From positions 1 to 61,950 of the IMG/VR virus record IMGVR_UViG_3300033145_000307: a stretch of DNA of 61,950 nt; one strand, written 5' to 3'. Of this stretch, positions 44,583-54,400 are shown one piece after another (position 1 is the stretch's first letter; every line of letters starts with the position of its first letter). The notes beneath the pieces were generated by a model. It saw only the letters and a program-made list of their open reading frames with translations, searched no databases and was not told where the DNA came from. Origin of the DNA: a virus. The position numbers and the translations under genes are program-made.

Positions 44583-44914
44583 TTAGGTTCCATACTGCGT
44601 AAGCGGGGGCATATATGTATTCACCCATTACTATTTTATTAACAATGATGCGGCTTTTTGGTAGACGAAGCCCGAATGTGGTCGTGCAGCCTGTGACACA
44701 AGATAAGGGACTCTAATTCCCGCACGGCCCTGCTGGATAAAATATCGGGGTAAACACCGCCTCGTGGTTATTAAACGCATCTAACCAAGAAATTCACAGG
44801 AAATCGGCTGGAAACGCGAACCGTCTACCTGTAGGTGTCTCCAAAATGGTAGTAGTTCCAATTTAGGAAATTCCACCAACGCTTCACAGGGGCATATGAT
44901 TAAAAGGAGGGGGA
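44583..44914. other. Mostly gene-free gap between rightward genes
   Basis: It contains one possible 33-aa frame (44615-44716) and, from about 44720 to 44900, several short self-complementary stretches with no open frame. No known RNA family is recognised; a structured leader or ncRNA is possible. Confidence 0.4.
44615..44716 (+). CDS. Possible 33-aa protein
   Basis: ATG at 44615 after GCGGGGGC. A short hydrophobic start (ITILLTMMRLFG) then 'RRSPNVVVQPVTQDKGL'. Weak evidence, though the ribosome site is acceptable. Confidence 0.4.
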   Translation: MYSPITILLTMMRLFGRRSPNVVVQPVTQDKGL

Positions 44915-45082
44915 ATGAAAACCAAGAAAGACATCGAAAACGCCTTAGATAAGTTGCCACCAACGGGTGAAACTAAATATCCTGCAATGACTTATGAACA
45001 AGGAGCTGAAGAGGCCCTACTTTGGACGCTTGATGAGCCAGAGACATTAGGATGGATGAAAGATTGGACACATGAAGAATGA
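44915..45082 (+). CDS. Small acidic protein, 55 aa
   Basis: ATG at 44915 after AAAAGGAGGGGG, a strong site. 'TKKDIENALDKLPPTGETKY' then 'EEALLWTLDEPETLGWMKDW'. Helical and acidic; unknown. Confidence 0.6.
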   Translation: MKTKKDIENALDKLPPTGETKYPAMTYEQGAEEALLWTLDEPETLGWMKDWTHEE

Positions 45083-45091
45083 GGAGCTACC

Positions 45092-45196
45092 ATGAAAAGG
45101 GCAGCCCTATGTGTTTACGGTCAGGTAGCGATAAAGGGGAATCGAATAATAACACCAGAGGAAATGTTTATTAGAAATGAGGACATTTATCTTTAG
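45092..45196 (+). CDS. Small protein, 34 aa
   Basis: ATG at 45092 after GAGGAG. 'KRAALCVYGQVAIKGNRIIT' looks like a short beta hairpin. Unknown. Confidence 0.5.
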   Translation: MKRAALCVYGQVAIKGNRIITPEEMFIRNEDIYL

Positions 45197-45205
45197 GAGG
45201 GAATT

Positions 45206-45358
45206 GTGAAAACAAGAAAGGCAATAAAGGAATGCGCAATATGGTTGGCCTATTGTTTAAAAATAGGATGGCCCAAAGACACATTAGATGGATTAGAAAA
45301 AACATGGTGGGAATATCACAAGCCAAACGGAGAATTAATCCCTAATCCACCCCACTAA
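45206..45358 (+). CDS. Small Trp-rich protein, 50 aa
   Basis: GTG start at 45206 after TAGGAGGG. 'IKECAIWLAYCLKIGWPKDT' and a Trp-Trp-Glu segment. Last rightward gene; its 3' end overlaps the end of the convergent late block by 17 bases. Confidence 0.5.
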   Translation: MKTRKAIKECAIWLAYCLKIGWPKDTLDGLEKTWWEYHKPNGELIPNPPH

Positions 45359-45587
45359 AAACCTCATACTCTTCGTAAATCTCCGCAAGCTTTGTCGCAA
45401 ACTCAAGCTCAATACTCTTGTCCGGTGTATCAATAAAAATTTCTTCAGTGGTGGGACTGACAGAGAACGGAACGTGATATTTAGCGCATAGCTCAGAAAC
45501 AGCGGTGAGTAGGTTCTTTTCAACTTCCTCTGCGCTGGGTAGTTCTTCTCTTAGTTCAGGGGGAGTAAACATAAATAGAGGGTTCAT
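45342..45587 (-). CDS. Last gene of the late block, 81 aa
   Basis: 'TPPELREELPSAEEVEKNLL' and 'TAVSELCAKYHVPFSVSPTT', acidic and helical with a central strand pair. It follows the DUF1353 gene closely. Unknown. Confidence 0.6.
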   Translation of the reverse strand: MNPLFMFTPPELREELPSAEEVEKNLLTAVSELCAKYHVPFSVSPTTEEIFIDTPDKSIELEFATKLAEIYEEYEVFSGVD

Positions 45588-45591
45588 ATCC

Positions 45592-45984
45592 TCACTCCTT
45601 ATTACCAGTAATCTCCTCGTAAGTGCTTAAAACCTTAAAGCGATGAAAATATCCCCAAGCCCATCGGACCACCCAGTATTTTATGTATCTCCGCCAATAT
45701 GGATTGCCCCTTGATGCCATAAGCTCAAGATAGACATCGGCAGCTATCTTTTTAGAAACAACAGGCACAGAGTCTTTCCGGCAGAGGTAGTCGTGGATAC
45801 ACCCCCCCCTCTTTGATGTGTTCGCACACAAAGCATAAACAATGGGGATGCGCGGGACCGACTCAAGGTCGAAGACAAAGCCTTCCGGAACTTCTATTAC
45901 TTCATCAATAACCATACTTGCAAATCTAAATGGTTCTGTCAGCTTCACGAACTTATTGTCTATCGCTTGGTAGACTAATCTCAT
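45592..45984 (-). CDS. DUF1353-family phage protein, 130 aa
   Basis: The family signature is present: 'VPEGFVFDLESVPRIPIVYA' and 'GCIHDYLCRKD', then 'ADVYLELMASRGNPYWRRYI'. DUF1353 proteins lie in many phage tail/lysis regions and may act at the cell wall; the H-D in 'IHDY' is conserved. No catalytic function is proven. Confidence 0.8.
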   Translation of the reverse strand: MRLVYQAIDNKFVKLTEPFRFASMVIDEVIEVPEGFVFDLESVPRIPIVYALCANTSKRGGCIHDYLCRKDSVPVVSKKIAADVYLELMASRGNPYWRRYIKYWVVRWAWGYFHRFKVLSTYEEITGNKE

Positions 45985-45988
45985 TATT

Positions 45989-46456
45989 TTATCCCCCTAT
46001 CTTCTCTTTGATCTGGCCGTGATATCTAACGCTCGGCAAAGACGCATGAATGAATCTTGCCCTTCCGTTATGTTTCCGGTATAATATCAGTTGACCTGTC
46101 GCATGGGGCAAATTGAACTTTATCCAATTAAAGACATGCTCGGTTGCAATTCTGTCCACGCTTCCGTCCTCTGCCTCCACATAAAAATCAACCGCCATTG
46201 TTCGGAGATGGTCGGAATCTGTTGACCCAGGGATTAAACTATTGAGCCTAATGTTTCTACTCCACGAAGTAGCAATTATGGGTTTTTTGATATAATTACG
46301 TGCTGGCTGAAGAACCGTATATATCATAATGGCTACAAGTTGTTCTTCTCTCCAATCAAGATGGATATCAGCAGCCACTTCTGGATGATCGGCAGATACT
46401 ACGGCTTCATGGAACGCGAAATTACTGTGCGGTAGCATTACAGCGTTGCTTTTCAT
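45989..46456 (-). CDS. Endolysin-type peptidase M15 (D,D- or L,D-endopeptidase-like), 155 aa
   Basis: The zinc-ligand set of M15A-like enzymes is visible: H83 and D90 in 'TDSDHLRTMAVDF' (S-x-H-x6-D) and H137 in 'RFIHAS'. No signal peptide is present, so it depends on a holin. It lies between a small protein and DUF1353, downstream of the holin candidate. It would cut peptidoglycan stem peptides during lysis. Confidence 0.8.
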   Translation of the reverse strand: MKSNAVMLPHSNFAFHEAVVSADHPEVAADIHLDWREEQLVAIMIYTVLQPARNYIKKPIIATSWSRNIRLNSLIPGSTDSDHLRTMAVDFYVEAEDGSVDRIATEHVFNWIKFNLPHATGQLILYRKHNGRARFIHASLPSVRYHGQIKEKIGG

Positions 46457-46650
46457 AGTATTCCCTCCTCCCCACAGATTTTCTCCAGCTTCTTTACAAG
46501 CCGCCTGCTCTCAAACAACATGACCGGAATATTTCTTTTTAAAAGCATGGGGTTTCTACAATATCCTGAATAGCACATTCCAATGGTCAGCATTGAATTC
46601 CCAATTTGATGTTTGATTTCATCAGCCTCGTAAGCACGGACATTTTTCAT
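46453..46650 (-). CDS. Small protein upstream of the endolysin, 65 aa
   Basis: 'VRAYEADEIKHQIGNSMLTI', 'CYSGYCRNPMLLKR' and a basic helical end. Overlaps the peptidase start by 4 bases. Too polar for a holin; may be an antiholin or regulator. Confidence 0.5.
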   Translation of the reverse strand: MKNVRAYEADEIKHQIGNSMLTIGMCYSGYCRNPMLLKRNIPVMLFESRRLVKKLEKICGEEGIL

Positions 46651-46660
46651 TGCGCCCTCC

Positions 46661-46849
46661 TTATTTAAAGAAGAACCATTTCCCCATCATTGCAAAAACG
46701 CCACCAACTATGCCGCCTGTAGCTGCAAATCCATTGTGGAGCCACTTGCGCTTTTCAAGCCTAAGAAGACACTCATAAACTATCCCAAGCTTTGCCTGTG
46801 TTGATTCTAATCCGTCAAATTTTTCTTGGCTCATCATTCCGTTCGGCAT
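46661..46849 (-). CDS. Holin candidate (XhlA-like layout), 62 aa
   Basis: An N-terminal amphipathic/coiled segment (FDGLESTQAKLGIVYECLLR) is followed by 'LEKRKWLHNGF' and one C-terminal membrane helix (AATGGIVGGVFAMMGKWFFF). This is the layout of XhlA-like phage membrane proteins. Position just before the endolysin supports a pore-forming role; not proven. Confidence 0.6.
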   Translation of the reverse strand: MPNGMMSQEKFDGLESTQAKLGIVYECLLRLEKRKWLHNGFAATGGIVGGVFAMMGKWFFFK

Positions 46850-46852
46850 ACA

Positions 46853-47584
46853 TCACATCCTTACATTCAAAGAAAACACAGTGGTTAGTTCATTGTTTTC
46901 GTCCACATGAGAGATCGATCGGTATTCATCCTCAACCTTCAACTTCAGCCCAACAATATCCGTCAGCGCATATCTCAGGCTTACTTCACCCTTTAAAATA
47001 TAGTCAGAAAATCGCTCGATATTCGGCTGATAAAACCCAACAAAGACAAACCCAAGAAGCTTCCAGTTAAATTTCAGCTTTGGCCTTACAGAACCCCTAA
47101 TAAGCTGCTCAGAGGACTTTTCCTGAAATCGTGTGTAATGAGATAGAAGACCAGCCGATAAGCTACCAGCAACCTTGTCCGTGAACCGTTTTCTCCATTT
47201 CGGGCCACCGCCAATAGAGTTTTCAAATTCCAGACCAATCGCGTCATTATATCCGGCTTCCTCGAAAAACCAGAGGGATAGCCAGTCGTTAATTTCAGGA
47301 TCATATCCACATCGGAGATACCCCTTCTCTTCAGTTCTGGTTTGGTCAACTTTTGCATATCGAAAATTGCCAGAGAAATAGCTTGTGTCTCCGTACAACT
47401 TAAAGGCCGCTGAAAACGCAGACGAATTCGTTGTGCTGGATACCGTTGCCAAGGACATATCAATCTCGGTCTTAAATGTTGGCTCAATCGTAACAAGATA
47501 GGTTTCTGCGTAGCTATTTGTCACACAAAATGTCACTAAAAAGAGTAACGATATTAAGGTGGTGATTGATTTATACTGTTTCAT
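46853..47584 (-). CDS. Outer-membrane beta-barrel protein, DUF481-like, 243 aa
   Basis: Sec signal to residue 26 (SYA|ET). The mature part is alternating strands typical of the DUF481/YdiY family: 'FRYAKVDQTRTEEKGYLRCG', 'GGGPKWRKRFTDKVAGSLSA', 'FYQPNIERFSDYILKGEVSL', with a strand-rich end 'TTVFSLNVRM'. Length fits a 10-12-strand barrel in the outer membrane. In temperate phages, barrels such as lambda Lom alter host surface properties; a DUF481-like phage gene is unusual. It lies between the spike and lysis genes, so it is probably made late, possibly to block reinfection or aid release. Confidence 0.75.
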   Translation of the reverse strand: MKQYKSITTLISLLFLVTFCVTNSYAETYLVTIEPTFKTEIDMSLATVSSTTNSSAFSAAFKLYGDTSYFSGNFRYAKVDQTRTEEKGYLRCGYDPEINDWLSLWFFEEAGYNDAIGLEFENSIGGGPKWRKRFTDKVAGSLSAGLLSHYTRFQEKSSEQLIRGSVRPKLKFNWKLLGFVFVGFYQPNIERFSDYILKGEVSLRYALTDIVGLKLKVEDEYRSISHVDENNELTTVFSLNVRM

Positions 47585-47594
47585 TTGTCATCCT

Positions 47595-50500
47595 TTATGG
47601 CGACCATGTACTAAGGGGAAGATTCCACGGTGTAAACACCCTCTGCGATTGATAACATCCGATATTATATGGTGGCCTGACATGCCTACCCCTCAGGTCT
47701 ACGGTATCTGTCGGCGTGGTTCCGGCTCCCACACATGGATCGTTCCATTTCAGCCTATAATCTGACGCTGAATAAAAGCTGAAAGTCTGGCTAAATAGAC
47801 AATTCGTATCAGTTAGAGTGCCACCTGCCGTCTCTATCGTGGCCTTGGATTCCGCAAATGCACAGTTTGTGGCAGTCAGGGTTATCCCATTGGCAAGTTC
47901 AACCGTACCAGATACCGCTACATTCGTGGCTGTGGTGGTTGCATCAACATCGAAAGTGCCACCTATCGTGACGTTCTTCACCGTTGCTGTAGCCGTAGCC
48001 ACTTGCAGCGTATCGCCTGTAGGGATAAGACTCATGGTAAGCGTGTCGCCAGTATTCAATACAATCGTGCTACCAAAGATCACCCGTGAGATAGTGTAAT
48101 AATCGCCGAAGGTGAGATCGTTTGTCCAAGCAAGGCCATTGCCATTGATTATAATTTCGTTGCCGCTTGAGCCGTCGTAGGCACTTAAATCAACGGCTCC
48201 TGCTTCTGCTATCGCCGTGGTGTTTTCAAGATTGTCGTTTGCTACCGGATAGCTCCCAGCTGCAAGCCAAGCTGTGTAGGATGTGTGGGTTTCGCCAGTG
48301 CCGATTTCTTTGGGGGTGGTTGAGGGGTAGGGGATTGTGATTACAATGCTTCCCAAATCCGTATCGGGCAAAGTAGCATTAAGCATATTATCGTACGGAT
48401 CAACCATATAGGAATCTGCCTTGAAACATTCCTCGCTTCCGCCATCAGTCTCGGCAGCCGTAAAGCCAGAAGTATCTACCCCAAAGGAAAACGAGGTTGT
48501 GTCTATAACCGTTATCTGATAGCAATTATCCTCAATTTCTGTCATTTCCCCTAATTGATTAAAATACACATAATCATCTGTGCTTAATCCATGTGCGGCT
48601 GCTGTAGTTGCGACTCCTGGGTTTGCTTTTGTTATTGTAGTGATAGCAATGCTTGAACCAAGGCCAAGGTCGAAACTTGAAGTGGCATTGACCTGGAAGT
48701 CTGTCGTTCGTTCTCCTGTCCCGACAATATAGTTCAGCTTTATAATAGTCGTAGCTCCTGAATTATCATAACCGGCATATACCGTTGTCCCCGTGTCGGC
48801 AGTTAGCGGACCGGGCTTGACAGTGAGATCGGGCGTTGAGTCTGTTCCTGGAACTTCAACGGATAGCTCTTCGTCACATATAAGGCAAAGAGGAATAACA
48901 TCCTCGGAGGCTGTATAGGTGATGGATTTATCTGTCACGCAAGTATTTGCACCAGCATCCCACCAGCCCATGTCGGTGATCGTGGGACGGGTTGTATCGG
49001 TTGTAACGGTATTCTCTGGGGCGCCTTCGACGATAAAAGCATTAGGGTCTTTTTGATTATTATAAGTTGCAGTTAACCAATCAGAAGATCGAAGGGCATT
49101 TGAGACACGCATTTCGTCTAAAGCATATGCGTAATAAGTAGAGCCCCATCGAGCTATTTCAAAATTCTGCCCTGTATTTGAAATGTCCTCCGCACTAAAA
49201 CTGGAAATGCTCTCTGTTCCATCTGCACCAAAAGATCCTCCACTATCCGAATAGAAAGTAGCGTTACCATCTCGATCATGTGTTACAGCAACAAAGTGCC
49301 ATGCACTATCATCTAATGCCAACGCATCGTTTGAGTCTGTTGTTAAACGAGTTACATCCCCATCAGCGATAAAACTCTTTAAATCGTCTGTTGTATTATT
49401 ATAAGTAAACTCATATCCTTCAACTCCCGCATTAGTAGCCCCTTTTTCAATAAATGATTTATTTGTATCAGCAGCTATTTTTATCCAACAAGACATTGTC
49501 CAGTCATCAAGGCCCATATCCAAAGATGCACTATTCCCCGCATTTATAAAATCAGCATCACCATTGAAGCCTATAGCCCCACCAATTTGCCCTGTTTCTC
49601 TCGTTGAATCTCCGTCCGCATCTGTTAAGGTTCCATCATTATCATTAGCAGTAGAATCATAATATACTGTTCCGTTCCCTGCATCCGCTTCCTCAAAATT
49701 CCATGCTGCTTGGTGCCCGGCCCAGACAGCCTCAGAGCCATATGCTGCATCTGCCGCTGGCTGACTTTTGCCGGTAGCGTTATAATACACCCAAATGCTT
49801 GTGTCGGATGCCCCTAACACAGAAGGAGTTTTAACGTGTATTTCAACTGTTGGAGTGGCCCCTTGAGAAAAATCAACGATTTCGCAAGCCAGCCTATTTG
49901 ATCCCGCCGAATCAGTAAAAAACCGTAAGTCTCCACCATCTGCTTGTGCTTGATTTGCGGCGTAATCTGCATGGTCGCTATCAATCATTTCCTCTGGTAG
50001 CGTAGCAGCCGTAATCAAAACAGGAAAGCTTGATAGATTCCCAGGAACTTGACCATTTTGAATAACCAATTCACACTTTCTGCTCCAATCGGACGAAGGA
50101 GGAGGACTACCAGAGACAATATACTCATAAGCTCCTTGATCAGCATCGGACCCTTGAGGCCTCACAGTGCCTATTATATCTGTGCTTGGATACCCACTTG
50201 CACTTCCAGCATCTTTTGCTGGAGAGGTATCAGTTAGGGAAAAATCATCATTCTCTAAATCAGTAAAATTATTTGCTGCACAAGCATTTTCCAGATTATT
50301 AGTCTCTGTGCAATCGCCAGTAGTACAATCTACATACTCGTCGCCAGGACTACAGATAATATTATCCCTTAAAATCCCTGTACTTCCGTCCCACCCTCCT
50401 ACGTAAATGCCATCACTGTTTGTGTTTGATATAGTATTCTGATAAAGAGTTCCTACAACCCCTGACCCCAAGACTGACATACCATAACGCCCTTGACCGT

Positions 50501-51407
50501 TCATATCTACAACATTATTATAGGCATACGGCTCCGCTACAAGGGCATCATAGCGAACAAATACAATTCCATCGCCCCTTCCACCTTCTTGGGGGTCTGT
50601 AATAATACATTTATTGTTATACACTTCCCCAAAGAATGGACTATCACATACAATACCAGCCGCGTGCCCAAGCTCCTGCACATACCCAAAGTTTTCAACA
50701 AGATTATCATGGATACTATTAGTTCCATAAATAGCCATTCTCAACTGTATTCCATCCCACCCAATTCTGTTCAAAATATTATTATAAATTTCAAAATCCT
50801 CAAGAAATAAATCCTCAGTCCCCCCGAGGTACATACCCTCATGGCCTATATCAAGCAAATAGCAATCATGTATCTTCCAACCAGTTATTGTCCCACCAGT
50901 ACCTACCTCAACCCTTACATTGATTGCAGTATAGGTTGTATTGTCTACCTGAACATGATGTACCTCTACATAACTTGCATCTTCACGTGGCCCACCAGAC
51001 CTAATACCTCCCCCAGACGTAGAACCAGTAAGACGTATCCCATAAGTCTCACCACCAGAGTTTGTATCCCCATCAATTATCAAATGTTCACAGTCAACTA
51101 TATACATACTGCTATTCACAGTACCGCTTATCACTGCCTGACTACCAGAAACATTACGAATTATGATTGGATTTGCAAGTGTTCCAAACAGGTCTGTCAA
51201 ATACAAACTATCGGTGCCAGAGGGAAACTCTATGACATCACCAGGTTGACAAGTACCATCACAGAATGTGTCTCCATCAACAGTGGTATCCCCATCATCG
51301 TCCCAAGTTACCGTGTACGTTCCTGCACTTGCCACCGAAGCCATCAGGCACAGGCAAAGGGCTACAATGGTGGCTGTTAGTATTTTGGTTTTTCGGGTGT
51401 ATCTCAT
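47595..51407 (-). CDS. Exported multi-domain tail spike, 1270 aa
   Basis: Residues 1-28 are a Sec signal (LCLMASVASA|GT). About 30-430 form a right-handed beta-helix with many N-x-x-x-G turns (GIRLTGSTSGGG, WDGIQLRM, NSDGIYVGGW). About 440-560 is a DUF2341 domain (CELVIQNGQVP ... DGGDLRFFTDSAG ... IWVYYNATGKS). About 570-770 is a LamG/concanavalin-like domain (DWTMSCWIKIAAD, WHFVAVTHDRDG, ALDEMRVSNALRSSDW). Around 920 is an FCCH-like module (AAAHGLSTDDYVYF). The C-terminus is beta-rich. The beta-helix suggests polysaccharide binding or cleavage; no catalytic residues can be fixed. A signal peptide on a spike is unusual. Confidence 0.82.
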   Translation of the reverse strand: MRYTRKTKILTATIVALCLCLMASVASAGTYTVTWDDDGDTTVDGDTFCDGTCQPGDVIEFPSGTDSLYLTDLFGTLANPIIIRNVSGSQAVISGTVNSSMYIVDCEHLIIDGDTNSGGETYGIRLTGSTSGGGIRSGGPREDASYVEVHHVQVDNTTYTAINVRVEVGTGGTITGWKIHDCYLLDIGHEGMYLGGTEDLFLEDFEIYNNILNRIGWDGIQLRMAIYGTNSIHDNLVENFGYVQELGHAAGIVCDSPFFGEVYNNKCIITDPQEGGRGDGIVFVRYDALVAEPYAYNNVVDMNGQGRYGMSVLGSGVVGTLYQNTISNTNSDGIYVGGWDGSTGILRDNIICSPGDEYVDCTTGDCTETNNLENACAANNFTDLENDDFSLTDTSPAKDAGSASGYPSTDIIGTVRPQGSDADQGAYEYIVSGSPPPSSDWSRKCELVIQNGQVPGNLSSFPVLITAATLPEEMIDSDHADYAANQAQADGGDLRFFTDSAGSNRLACEIVDFSQGATPTVEIHVKTPSVLGASDTSIWVYYNATGKSQPAADAAYGSEAVWAGHQAAWNFEEADAGNGTVYYDSTANDNDGTLTDADGDSTRETGQIGGAIGFNGDADFINAGNSASLDMGLDDWTMSCWIKIAADTNKSFIEKGATNAGVEGYEFTYNNTTDDLKSFIADGDVTRLTTDSNDALALDDSAWHFVAVTHDRDGNATFYSDSGGSFGADGTESISSFSAEDISNTGQNFEIARWGSTYYAYALDEMRVSNALRSSDWLTATYNNQKDPNAFIVEGAPENTVTTDTTRPTITDMGWWDAGANTCVTDKSITYTASEDVIPLCLICDEELSVEVPGTDSTPDLTVKPGPLTADTGTTVYAGYDNSGATTIIKLNYIVGTGERTTDFQVNATSSFDLGLGSSIAITTITKANPGVATTAAAHGLSTDDYVYFNQLGEMTEIEDNCYQITVIDTTSFSFGVDTSGFTAAETDGGSEECFKADSYMVDPYDNMLNATLPDTDLGSIVITIPYPSTTPKEIGTGETHTSYTAWLAAGSYPVANDNLENTTAIAEAGAVDLSAYDGSSGNEIIINGNGLAWTNDLTFGDYYTISRVIFGSTIVLNTGDTLTMSLIPTGDTLQVATATATVKNVTIGGTFDVDATTTATNVAVSGTVELANGITLTATNCAFAESKATIETAGGTLTDTNCLFSQTFSFYSASDYRLKWNDPCVGAGTTPTDTVDLRGRHVRPPYNIGCYQSQRVFTPWNLPLSTWSP

Positions 51408-51411
51408 TTGG

Positions 51412-54400
51412 TTATTCCTTCAAAAACTTTTTAATCGTTTCCGTTCTTTTCTTTTCCAACTGTAAAATCCGTTTAGTGTTGGCCGGAGTTTCTTCTTTGC
51501 TTTTTAAGCGATTGATTCTTTTCCTAAGTTTATTAAGCTTACCTTGGAGCCTGTTTATTTTTCTTAATTCACTCAATTCTTCTTTGTATTTAACCCTAAA
51601 TTCAGACTTGTTTTGAGATATTGCCAACTTATCTTTTGTTTTATTTAATTTAGCTTTTCTCTTTCTAAACCGCCTATCCCACAAATCTTCTCGCTTTAAA
51701 GAACCCCTACCGAAATGCCAATAAGCAAGCTTGCCTATCAACGGAACAGACCCCAATACCTCTAAGCCCTTTTCATCGCCAGCAGTTATTATGTCCTTGC
51801 CAGCCGCATCAACAAATTTAACCGGAAACAATATTTGTCGTGTCAGGGCAGATCCAACCCCCTCGGTTCTTGCTTTCCACGTAACAAACTTGGAAACTCC
51901 CATGAGTCTCAGAAAATTATCAACCATTCTGTCGCTGAAATCTGTTTTTCTTCCGAGTATCCAGTCTTTCAGTTCGTCAGCCCCGGCATTTGCAAGAACA
52001 AAAAACGATGCAAGCCGGATAAAGTTTTTCATTCCTTCAATCTTCTCAGCCCTATCTCCCTTTTTGATCTTGTTGTATGCTTCGTTTCTAAACGCATCAA
52101 ACTGTTTCAGTGTAAATGTCTTGAGCATATAGAACAATCGCCCATTGCCACCCTCAAGATACTTTTGAGGCATTTCAGATAATGCTACAGGCTGAAAATC
52201 AAGAAGTCGGCTGTAGACAAGAAGTTTTACATTGTCTGTTATTTCGTTGTTTACAAGATCATCAATAACGCTATCGGTTTCAGCCTCAAATATTGGATGC
52301 AATTTCTTTTTAAGTTGCGCTGGATTCTTTCGGGCTTGATCTTGATATTTCTCATGGGCCGTATTGAGCAGGGCTTCTTTCCCGATGGAATCTATCTTCT
52401 CCAACCCAACGGCCTTAAACACCCAAGACACCGCATTGCCCAATGTGCCAGAATCCGCAAACTCTTGAGCAATACGCTCAACGCCAACATCTTCCTTGGT
52501 AATCCTTGATTTGCCCTTGGCAGACCTGTAGGCATATTTTAAAGTTCGGATAAGACCGCCCTCATAAGCAGCCCATGCAAGATCGCCAATTTGAGTTAAT
52601 GCCGATACCGGAGAACCCATTGTGTCGATATAAGAGAGGTTCTTATATGCCTGCAAAACCCCCTTCATGCCACGTTCATGAAATCTTGCGTTTAGAATCT
52701 CATTAACTATCCGTTCATCTTTTGCGCCTATTTCTTCGTTGGCAATAAGCTCCGAAACATAAGTGCCTATATTGTCTGTATAATCACGCTGTAAAGCGTA
52801 CCTTTCAATATAGGCCGTGTATTCTTTTTCAAGCCCAAACCACGTATTCCATTTTTGTTGGAGCTTTTCTCGCTCTTTTGCGGAGATATCGCCACGCATT
52901 TTCTTCTTTAACTCTCGCATTAACGACTGTGCATTGTGTAATCTTCTCCGCATTTCAGCTACTTTTTTAGGAATCTTGCCGAAAAACCGCCTTGCTTCAA
53001 TGCCCTTTCTCATACTGTGCATGTGGTACATTAAAGCGGCATCTGAATCCATATAATATTTATTGAGATAAGCCGGAATCTTCTTTAGTTTACGGGTTTT
53101 TGTTGCGCTTATTCCTCCAAGCCCTGTTCGGCCTCCGATAATCATGTTGGATATAATGTCGGCCTTCATGTCGGGTGTCATTTCAGCTATTGAAATCCCA
53201 AGCTCAACCGCACGCTCTTGTATTCTTCGTGAATATATAGGCCATTCCTCGGCCTTGCCTATTGCAGTTAAAAAGCCTCTTGAGTCCTTTAAAATCCTTG
53301 GGGCGTATTCTTCAATTTCGCCAATTTCCAAGCCAACATCTATGGCTTCTTTTCTGAGGCCATCAAGAACCTTGCGATATGCCATGTATTCTTTTTGCAT
53401 AGCATACTTGGTAATTAACGATTCAAGCTTTCCAAGATCTGAATTTTTCCTTGCAAGATCCCAATCGGCATAATCTGCCCTACTCATTTTCTTGGCTTTC
53501 TTGAGAAGTGGCAGAACAGCCTTGGTGTTAGCCGCAAATCGTTTGTTAATATCAAAATCAAGCCTCCGCAACTTATACTTTAATTTTGGGCTGATATTCC
53601 CAAGCCTTGTGGAGATTGCCCCCAAAAATTTGTCTACACCCTCTGCGATCTCTGACTTGACCCTACGAGCATTAGTCGCCACTGCTAACTTTATATTTCG
53701 AGCATCTTTTCTGTTTGCTGTATATTCTGCTTCCGTTGTTGGTGCGGGTCGCTCCTTCTTTTTAATCACCGCCAACACTTTCTGTACGCCAACGCTCGGT
53801 TTCTTGACAGCAGGCTTAACAACTGGCTTTTCCTTGGGCTTAACCTCTACTTTCGGTGGCTTTGCCTTGCCTTCTATAGTGATAGCCCCACGCTCGCTTT
53901 TTAGTGCCTTCTTGGCCATCCGAAACACTCTCTCCATTGCACGCCTGATTTTCTCCCAAACATCAGACAGAACGGACTTCATCTGCTTGGCAAACTTGGT
54001 ATAGGTATCATGGCCTTGATTGATTACGTCCTTGCCGACAATTACCAAATCTTCAAGGACTGCTGGGCCTTCTTTGGATTTCAGGGAGAAGGAACCACGT
54101 TGTTCTTTTAGCTTGGATTTTAGGCGGGTTTTGGCATCCGAGACAGGTTCCGTCTTGACAACCTTTGTCTCCCCCGGCCAAACATCAATATCATCCTTCT
54201 CAAGCAATACCTTCTTGCCATTCGGAAGCGTGACTTCGATCTTGCCGAACTTCTTACCTTTCCGTGTGATCTCACGGGCTGTTATAATCGGTCTCCATTG
54301 GCCTTTTACCCATGCACGTCCGGGCTTTGGTTTTTCAGTGGCGGTAACGGTTTCTTTGGCACTTGGGGCCTCCTTTGGTTTTAGATCTGGATATTCTGCG

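Noticed and set aside
44641-44760. A tRNA-like fragment with a possible CTA anticodon loop (GGGA-CTCTAAT-TCCC) and a Leu-type D-loop string
   Set aside because: Acceptor and T arms cannot be formed, and the anticodon-like stem coincides with the end of a small open frame. Coincidence is more likely than a suppressor tRNA.
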